From positions 39,687,094-39,751,093 of the forward strand of contig OY829645.1 of the NCBI GenBank assembly GCA_963691815.1: a stretch of 64,000 bases of DNA, in the 5' to 3' direction. The position numbers and the translations under genes are program-made. Source of the stretch: Echiichthys vipera (Eukaryota > Chordata > Actinopteri > Perciformes > Trachinidae). This document shows positions 56,701 to 64,000 of the stretch, piece by piece. How positions within the stretch are numbered: position 1 is the first letter of the stretch; each line of letters begins with the position of its first letter. The notes under the pieces are model-generated. The model was not told where the DNA came from. It did not search any database and worked only from the letters and a program-made list of their open reading frames with translations.

Positions 56701-59239
56701 AAATAGTGTTATATTATTTGTAGAATTAGATTCAAGTAGTGGTGTTGTAGGATTGCTTCCAACTTGTGCATCCCAGACAGTGGTGGCGTGTCTTTTCCAC
56801 TAGGTGGGGCTACGGCGCTATAGGTAGCTCTGTGTATTCTGGCTATTTTTGTATTTTTAAAGTATCTCCCATGTCAAACACCAGTGAGCGCAAATCTTGT
56901 GTCTTGAAGGCAATTACCATACAGTGGGTAGGGAGGGGAACTGATAAGACTCTGTTGATACCAACTCTGGTATCAACCCAATTATTAATAGATTCCCTTA
57001 TTGCTTCATAGTACAATTTCTGTGTAGAATAAAGTACAAGTACACAGGTTTTCAGCATTAATTAATTATGTCAGTCTGAACTCAGTGTTGATAAGAAAAT
57101 ATTTTTACCTTTTGTTTCCAAGTTTTAAAAAAAAAAAAAGATCTGCTAAGCCTGCCTGCGTGCTTGGGACATTATTATAATGCACCTGCACAGATCAGAT
57201 ACCCGCCTGTTTGCTCTTATCTCTCTAAAGGTTTGTGCCCTGCGATGCATGGAGTTCCTGTTCCCATATTGTAATTAATAAAGTGTAACCCCACATATGA
57301 TCATATGACAGAACTTAAAGGCTTGCATATACCTTTCAAGGGTTTGTATTTTGACCCTGAGACTGCGGACTTCCTCCTTGGCAGCCTGCATTTCATTCTG
57401 CTGCATCACCAGGAATGACATCTGTGCCTGTCACAAACAGTTACACAAATAAAACACATTTCAGAGAGACTATGAGAGATGAGTCAGTATAGCAAATGGG
57501 TTTAAACAACAAAACAGACAACTTACTCTGAGGGTAGCACAGATTATCTCCTCGTCCACAGGCTTTTGCTGTGTACTGTCCAGATCTTTCTTCTGCTTTT
57601 CCGCCGTTTGCTTCAAAATGTTCAACCCCCTTTTGTTTAATACGCAAGTTGTGCTCTACAAAAGGATCTCAGACGATGAACTAGTGCTGTCTACTTTTAA
57701 CAATCAAGCATCACCGGATCACAACATAGCTAGGTTTCTTACCTTTAGAGCTTAAGTGCCTTCTCTCTATAAAACATTTAAAAGTCATAATAGGGCATTT
57801 CAGAAAGTGTGTAAACAACAGTCATCAAGACACTTCCGGGTGGCAGAACACGAGCAGCTTCCACTGACCTGAAGCTGACCACTGCTGCTACTTTAAACAG
57901 TGTTAGTTAAAAACAAAAATGTGTGGTGTTTTGGGTTGAGCCGCCTGATATAGAGCAAAAGGTGTAGGGGTTCTATCGATTTCCTTCAGAAAATACTAAA
58001 TTTATCCAGCAGAACCTGTCGGTGAGGAGGTTAAAGGGAGTGAACGTTGTTAAAAGAACTAGTGCTACAGAGAAGACCGTAAGACTGCCTGGTGGAGGAG
58101 GAGCCTCTTCTAACGGGGCAGACTGTGAACCAAACCTCCATTATCGTGTTTGTGGAGACATTTCCTCACAGATAACAGATACGTGTCACCAGTTGGACTA
58201 AATTCTATCAAACTTTCTGTTTAAACTACAAATATAAATGATGCTGTAATGTTTAGAGTTAATTTAATGGTGTTAAACTATAGTCTAACTCCTTTTTTTG
58301 TAACCAAATATCACTTTAACAGCCTGATTTATCTTTGTGTTAACCAGAGTGGTCAAAAGGACACCAACACTGATGAATTAGCCATGTGTTCCTCTCCACC
58401 CTAGTCAGACGTCCCCAATCTCTTTGCCGTCATCCACATTAACATCAATCTCAAAGGATTGGGGCTCATACTTCATGTCATTCACAATAAGACATACTTT
58501 AACAGCTCCAAAATATACTGTAAAGTTTTAAAGAAGTTTTAAATGTAAAGCCCCACCAACAGTCTGACTGCTTTCTCTCATCGACGTCACTTTAGTTTAC
58601 TAATCTGACTCATGTACAACTATGAAACTTCACTTGTAGATTCTCAGAAGTGTGTAAATTAATTCTACTTCCACTTTGGTGCAGATCACCCTGTAATTAA
58701 AGCCATTTACTCAGGTTAAATGACAGGGAAGGACTTGTTCACTAGTGGATTTGCCACCCGGAAGCACGAATACTGTTGTGACGTCATGGTGAAGCGTCGT
58801 ATTGCGTTGATGCTCATAGTTCGGCACCTGTAGGACTTCAGGGTCCGCCGTGGTCTCCTCCTTGTCAAAGAACAGCTTGGTCATATCCTGGCTAGTGCTG
58901 GCCTTCATACAGAGCACAACAGCATTTAATTTGACGTTTTTTCTTCTGTTTGAAAAGACGGTGGAAGTTTAAAGTGCTGCAAGGTTACCTGTCTACATTT
59001 TGGACAGATTTCAGAAGGTGCTGTCTCAAACCACCGGAGAAGACTGAGAAGAGAGAGAGAGAGGGGGGAATTGATTAATTTGCCATTTATAACTTGTTAG
59101 AAATGTGTCTGCTGAAGATTTGACTTTCTATTTCAGATTACCAGTCATAGTGGAAAGTATGCCCACACTGGATGGCAGCAACATCTCTGGATGCCTCGAA
59201 TGCACCGAAGCAGATTGTGCAAAATGCTCGATAAGGCAT
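53704..59239 (-). CDS. traip: TRAF-interacting protein, RING-type E3 ubiquitin ligase
   Basis: Fourteen in-phase exons give about 439 residues (human 469): 59142-59239, 58989-59043, 58828-58902, 57527-57655, 57333-57427, 56415-56528, 56225-56312, 56054-56143, 55880-55968, 55649-55792, 55426-55471, 55235-55339, 55100-55150, 53704-53844. The RING has all zinc ligands: CTIC, QCGHTFHYDC, CPKC. Coiled coils follow with QNEMQAAKEEVRSLR, GQRDEVESMVEDIGV, AAVEQLSMYCISLKK and SLKKKMEFLQ, then the conserved SDGLGGRMNFIQP. TRAIP ubiquitinates the CMG helicase at converged forks and at DNA-protein or interstrand crosslinks. Oddities: about 20 residues expected between exons 3 and 4 are missing, the tail lacks the human PIP box, the last intron is U12-type, and exon 10 has a tandem NAGNAG acceptor. 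The exon 3 acceptor (AAG) is weak. Confidence 0.85.
53845..55099 (-). other. traip last intron, U12-type
   Basis: On the minus strand the donor reads GTATCCTTTTT directly after the codon for proline in FIQP. A perfect branch core TCCTTAAC (53869-53862) lies 18 nt before the acceptor CACTCCAG. The join is phase 0 and continues with PPLSDFFS. Within it, about 53990-54650 resembles a common teleost repeat (GCGTCGCCCCCTGCTAG near 54600). Confidence 0.7.
57836..58763. mobile_element. Possible insertion with 12-bp inverted ends in traip intron 3
   Basis: TTCCGGGTGGCA at the left boundary and its exact inverse TGCCACCCGGAA at the right enclose about 930 bp. This is where the traip protein seems to lack an exon. 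The ends contain CCGGAAG, an ETS-type motif, and a TGACGTCA CRE lies just outside the right end. Whether it is a transposon or two facing promoters cannot be decided from one sequence. Confidence 0.35.
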
Positions 59240-59619
59240 CTTGTTGTGATAAGTATCATCCTGTTGTGAACAATAACGTGAAAACCAGATGTATTACTCG
59301 ACGTGCAAACATTGTTCACACCGGTGTTCGTGTTAATGTCAGCTGTTTCAGGCTCTGTGACGCCAACACGACTTAACTTTTGTCAACTTCGGCTGCTTTG
59401 ACAGTCGACATACTTACAAATGTAAGACTTTACGTCAGCGTGCAGCCCTTCGTTACAACACCAAGCATCGATTATATTGTCTGGAAATGAAGAAGATGTA
59501 GTTAAGTGCACAGACATAACTCAAACTCAAACACAAACAATTGACTGTCCCGTTTACCCGCTGGACGTTCAAACGCAAGCCCCGCCCATCACAGTGCGTT
59601 CTTCTTCGTCTCCCTCTTA
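59240..59619 (-). promoter_or_regulatory. Probable traip promoter and 5' UTR
   Basis: A GC box (GGGCGGGG on the minus strand, 59580-59588) is followed by GTTTGAAC, which includes a TTTGAA motif of the CHR type found in cell-cycle genes. The start site itself is not visible. Confidence 0.35.
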
Positions 59620-62070
59620 TGCTCATGTTTCTTCTTCTCTTTGTTAATTGGTGCGTTGCAACGATGACTTTCTTTGGTGTTTACCGCCACCAGCTGTATC
59701 GGAGCATGTAACACTACCATCTGTGTTTTTACATAAAAAGAAAGAGGAAATTAAATAATTGGGTAAATAAATAAAATAATAAAATCATATATTTATATTG
59801 AAAAAGGGGAGTTTGGTTATAAACAGTGAATTATTTTAAATAATCCTGTTTTTTTAAATACTTGATACTCCTGTTGTTCCAGTATGCCTCCACACTCTTC
59901 CTGCTCTCTGCACTTTATTATTTTTCTCTCCACCATGTATCTCTCCCACTTCATCGATACATGTTCTACACTTTCTGTTTGTCCATATTCACACTCGTGC
60001 GTTACACTTTTTCCTGTTTTATTCAGTCCTGTGTCCTATTCTCATTCTTGTCAGCAGTTTCCTCCCTTCTTTTTTCCCTTTAACATCATGTGCACTCACA
60101 TTTTTTTGTACATGATAATACTTTCTTCCAGTGATTACTCTATCCCACATAGCTTGCCACTTTTTTATTACTTATTTTTTTAAATATTGCTTTAACTTCT
60201 TCATTTCCAAAAGGCATATATATTACATTATATATTTTTGCTGGTTTGATTCCTACATGGGAAGGAACCCAGCATATAATCCCGTTTTGTAGATAAGCTT
60301 TGTAATATTTCTAAGAGAAGGTATTGTCCGTTAGATTTACAATTCTGTATACTTAGAAGGGCGGCTAATGAATCAACAAGGAACACTATCTGGTCGAACT
60401 TCCTCTACCCACTGTAAACCAATAATGATTGCCATCATCTCTGCTGAATAGACTGAAATTTAATCTGGTAACCTTTTCCTAATATTGATATGCATTGATG
60501 AAATATCTACACCTATTCCTACTTTATCATTTTCATCTTTGGATCCATCTCTATATATGTCTAAATACCTGGAGTGATTGTTTTTAATATAGTTACTTAC
60601 CTTGTACACTGTCTCACCCTCTTCCCATTCTCTCTTCATTTCTATTGAATTTAAAACCACTTCTGCCCATTACTAACAGGAGTAGCGGCCATTTGTATAT
60701 TACTTACCCTATGTCCTCTGAATTAGCTTTTGTATCCATCCAAATCCATTACTTTGATAAGTTTCATATTCCAGTCCTGGATTACAGTTTTTGCAGGGTT
60801 TTCAAATCCACATCCCTGTAGTCGACTCCAATATTCCAGCAATAGTTTATCTCTTCTGAGCTCCATCAGCATTTCTCCTCATTCTACATGTAGTGATTTC
60901 ATGGGTGATGACCTCATTGCGCCAGGGCAAATCCTCAGTGCTTTATTTATTACTCTGTCTATTTTATTTAAGTGTGTTTTAGCTGCTGCTCCATACACCA
61001 TGCATCCATAATCTATTGTAGATCCCTATGTAGACACACATTAATGACTGTTTGTCTGCTCCCCAGTCTTTCCCAGCTATTGCCCTCATTAAATGAATAA
61101 CTTACTTGCATTTTAATTCTATATACTCCACCTTTGTTCTCCATACGCCCTTTTGTTCTAGCCAAATCCCAAGATATTTGAATTTGTCCACTTTTTTCAT
61201 ATCTTTCCCATATATTTGTACATTCTGTGCATCTATCCCTTTTCTTCTTGGTTATTCTCATGAAACATGATTTACTTATATAAATCTTAAAGCCCCAGTT
61301 GTATGACCACTCTTCTGCATCTCTGACTGCTCCCCTAATTGTGTTCATTACTATTGTATCTATCTCTTCCCCTTGTCCTAATTGCCCCATAATCTGCGTT
61401 CAAAGCCGATCCGATTCTTCTGTCCAAATTCATGAATATATTATTAATCATGATGTTAAATAAAACTGGACTGATAACGCTCTCTTGTGGAATTATGTTT
61501 CTAAGTCTAAAAATTCTTCAGACACTTCTGATCCCACTTTAACTTTAAATCTTTGCTCAGATAGAAAATGTTGGACGCAGTTATAAAATCTTCCTCTAAT
61601 CCCCATCTTGATCAGTTTTATCAATATAATAATAATATATATTAATCTTTCCCTCCACATGGAGTTGTAAACTTTTTCAATATCAAAAAACATGATAACC
61701 ATCAACTCCTTCATTTTAAAGGTTTTCTCCATCTCATTACTGACTTTAACTACAGTATCCATAGTTGACCGTCAGTAAAACCATTTTGATAAGTAGCAAA
61801 AATTCCTCTACGTTCAAGAAAATAGTTAAGTCTTCTAACTAGAATTTTGTCCATCCATATACAAAGATTGGAAGTTAGGGCAATAGGTCTATAATTACAT
61901 GCTTTGTTCGCCTCCTTTCCAGGTTTATTAGAGGGCAAGATTAATGCACATATACGGGTAGTTGACAAATAGGCAATCATTTTTTTTTGTGAAACACCAT
62001 TTTGGAAGAAAAAAATGATTTTCCTGTTTTTTTGAACACTTTCACTGAAGGGCACTGTAAATGTGTCCTA
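59620..62070 (-). mobile_element. 5'-truncated, decayed LINE with RNase H (I/Nimb-like)
   Basis: On the minus strand a reverse transcriptase is readable in pieces: NYRPIALTSNLCIWMDKIL (about 61900-61840), FFDIEKVYNSMW (about 61690-61650) and IPQESVISPVLFNIMINNI (about 61490-61430). The YxDD active site has become NADYGAI. An RNase H start (DGSKDENDKVGIGV) follows near 60550-60510. The 3' end has GCTGGTGGCGGTAAACACC and an AGAAGAAG tail near 59625. Many stops and frameshifts show it is dead. Confidence 0.75.
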
Positions 62071-62072
62071 TG

Positions 62073-62074
62073 AC

Positions 62075-62108
<34 letters not shown>
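62073..62108 (+). repeat. (TTA)n microsatellite
   Basis: About ten TTA units at the truncated 5' edge of the LINE, followed by a short unit TTTATTTAACCAGGTAAA known from many fish repeats. Confidence 0.9.
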
Positions 62109-62167
62109 GTCAAACCTTTATTTAACCAGGTAAAGGTGGCCATGAAAGATCTCCGTGCCTAAACCTG

Positions 62168-62694
62168 TTTTCCCTTTTCTCAGCAGGCTGGCAATCAGGC
62201 TGACACACCTGCAGCCGATCAACTCCCTGATTGCCAACCTGCTATATAAAGCCAGCAAGACCATTCCCTCGAGAAACACAGACCCACCAGCACCTTTGGT
62301 CCCACATTATGATTTGTTAAAATCTTTGATTTAGTAGTTGTTTTATTTTTGGCCTGGAGATGGCCGGCGGCCTTCTTTCTAAGTTTGGTTTTTAGTTTAT
62401 AATTAGGTTTTGTTAGGTAGGGAGGGGGGCAAGCTCCGACGTCCCTTTAAGGGGTGGCCTGGTCCCCCCTCCATTTTTTGCTGAGTTTGGCCGGCATCTC
62501 CAGGTCCCTTTTTGGGTAAGATCCTCATTTGTATTTTGCTAGTTTTCCTCAGGAATGTTTGTTTCCTGTTGGGATCGGGAAGTTGTTTAATAAAAAACGT
62601 TAAAAGTCTTATATTCTTTGGTGTCGTTCTATTATGTTTCGGTCTCCAGTTTGAGCCACTAGTCAATTTATTCAATTGTTTGGAGGCCGTAACA
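62168..62694 (+). mobile_element. 5' LTR of a Ty3/gypsy-type retrotransposon
   Basis: Starts near TGTTTTCCC and ends GCCGTAACA directly before a primer-binding site. It contains a TATA box (TATATAAAG, 62243) and AATAAA at 62589. A near-palindrome lies upstream of the TATA box (GGCAATCAG ... CTGATTGCC). The exact left boundary is inferred from the TG...CA rule. Confidence 0.65.
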
Positions 62695-62697
62695 TAA

Positions 62698-62710
62698 TGG
62701 GGGCTCGTCC
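62698..62710 (+). other. Primer-binding site, tRNA-Pro type
   Basis: TGGGGGCTCGTCC matches the 3' end complement of tRNA-Pro, four bases after the LTR end. Confidence 0.75.
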
Positions 62711-63172
62711 CAACTTTTTTTTCCCTCTCTCGCTCCTTAAATTTAACTGAAATCTGGTAAATTTTGTTGGTGTGCACATTTGGAATTTTGAAGGTTTGGA
62801 TTTATTTTGTCCACCCAAATTGAATTGTTTAGTCTCTTTTGTTTAAAAAATATCAGTATTTTTTTCAGTATTAGTTACGGGTACGTTTTACTGAGTTTCT
62901 GATTTGTCATTTGCATTGGTAGACTTCAATTTTGGCACACTCCTTATTAGGACACCACTTATGTAATGCTGTGTTGGGCAGTGTTTTTCATTGCTGTTCT
63001 GTGTCTCATCGGGCATTGTTTTTGTGCCTTAGTTGTATTTTTTGATAAGTGTTTTTGTGGTGGCTTTATGCCTTAAAACCTTTATTGCTCTTGCAAATTT
63101 TGATGCGCTTTGTTTGTTGGTATTTTTTGTTTTGTGATAATTTAAGACATAATTTAGTGACCATAGTTCAGG

Positions 63173-63489
63173 ATGGAGTTTATTTTGGAAGAGTTTGTTA
63201 AGCAGCCTTCTCTTGAGGTGTTTCATAACTGCACTAAAGATAATTTCACTTCTTTTGCTGTTCATTATAGCATCAGTCTCAAAGACAAAAGCAAATAAAG
63301 TGATAAAACATGAATTATGGACTGCATTGTTTGTAAAAGGCATGTTTACTGACCCTGGCATGGCTGTTTTGTCAATAAAACAGGCCTTTCCTGATCAGAG
63401 CATTAGGAAGTTGAGAAGTGGAGCTAGAGCTGCGGCGGCTAGAGTTGCAGTACAAAGCTAGTGAGGGGGATGCAGCAGCCATGCTTTAA
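63173..63489 (+). pseudogene. gag N-terminal part, frameshifted
   Basis: ATG at 63173 opens MEFILEEFVKQPSLEVF and stops at 63296. The similarity continues in the next frame (IKHELWTALFVKGMF) to about 63461 and then shifts again. At least two frameshifts separate the start from the intact core, so this copy cannot make full-length Gag. Confidence 0.6.
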
Positions 63490-64000
63490 GAGCAGGAGTT
63501 CAAGTTTAAACAGATGGAATTAGAAGAGCAGACTAAACGAGAAATATGCTTAAAAGAGCTAGAGCTAAACCGGCCCCCTCCCCAACAACATGGCAGTGGT
63601 GCACAAGCCAATTTTGATATGAACAAATGTATCCGTATGATTCCTCCAATTAATGGTAAGGATGTTGATAAATACTTAATTCTGTTCGAGCGCACGGGTG
63701 ACACTTTGAAATGGCCCAAAAAGGTTTGGCCGTTACTATTGCAATGTGTGTTAACTGGGAAAGCCCAGGAGTCGTACACATCGTTGTCACCTGCTGACAG
63801 TCTTGACTACGCCAAAGTCAAGGCTGCCGTGCTTAGAGCGTTTGAATTGGTGCCAGAAGCCTATAGGCAAAAGTTTCGCCGGTATAAAAAGTTAGACAAT
63901 CACACCTTTTCTGAGTTTGGTCGGGAGAAAGAGGCTCTGTTTGACCGCTGGTGTCATTCATCTAAAGTAATGGAATTTGAACAGTTACGTGAGCTCATCC
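63490..64000 (+). CDS. Ty3/gypsy Gag core, SCAN-like capsid region (partial)
   Basis: An open frame of 170 codons runs from just after a TAA to the window edge. It carries NKCIRMIPPINGKDVDKY, LKWPKKVWPLLLQCVLTG, AKVKAAVLRAFELVPEAYRQ and FRRYKKLDNHTFSEFGRE. This pattern is shared by fish gypsy Gag proteins and the vertebrate SCAN domain, which descends from a Gmr1-like gypsy element. Gag packages the element RNA. The pol genes would lie beyond the window. Confidence 0.75.

Noticed and set aside
57740..57800. Tiny exon before a GTAAGAAACC donor in traip intron 3 as the missing exon
   Set aside because: In the two phases that could join exon 4 it contains a stop; only an incompatible phase is open.
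61013..61390. 125-codon minus-strand frame as a separate gene
   Set aside because: It is part of the decayed LINE; the flanking frames continue the same reverse transcriptase and RNase H.

Overview
The window is vertebrate nuclear DNA and almost certainly from a ray-finned (teleost) fish. It holds intron-rich genes with short GT-AG introns, long TG/AC and GA microsatellites, a Tc1-type transposon, hAT-like and TTAA-flanked miniature transposons, a LINE with RNase H, and a Ty3/gypsy LTR element. No prokaryotic operon, CRISPR array, tRNA or rRNA gene was seen. Exon coordinates were read by eye from splice sites, reading-frame phase and protein similarity known from memory. No alignment was run. 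Layout: 1-4092 is non-coding upstream sequence. 4093-10113 (+) is ccdc120, a cytohesin-binding scaffold, followed by a long 3' region (to about 13690) that carries a dead Tc1 element. 13700-15830 holds a minisatellite and the probable leader of the next gene. 15831-25081 (+) is an SR-protein kinase, best called srpk3, with 13 coding exons, including one predicted 26-nt microexon and one U12-type (minor spliceosome) intron. 27159-31367 (+) is catechol O-methyltransferase (comt), with a probable TATA-driven non-coding first exon near 25985-26057. 35118-51673 (+) is the group III metabotropic glutamate receptor grm6, with introns packed with miniature transposons. 53704-59239 (-) is traip, a RING E3 ligase of replication-fork quality control. 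It lies tail-to-tail with grm6 and has a second U12-type intron and signs of internal loss. 59620-64000 is transposon territory: a 5'-truncated antisense LINE, then the LTR, primer-binding site and gag of a gypsy element cut by the window edge. All five host genes have open, in-phase coding exons from start to stop. They do not form one pathway: cell-junction scaffold, muscle splicing kinase, catecholamine breakdown, retinal ON-bipolar glutamate receptor, DNA-repair ligase. In human they lie on Xp11, Xq28, 22q11, 5q35 and 3p21. The most interesting signals concern RNA processing: two U12 introns, a phase-restoring microexon, a GC-AG intron, a tandem NAGNAG acceptor, complementary TG/AC tracts of about 160-200 nt either side of one srpk3 exon, and a possible hairpin-forming Tc1 copy in the ccdc120 3' region. 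I found no evidence of a wholly new multi-gene system.
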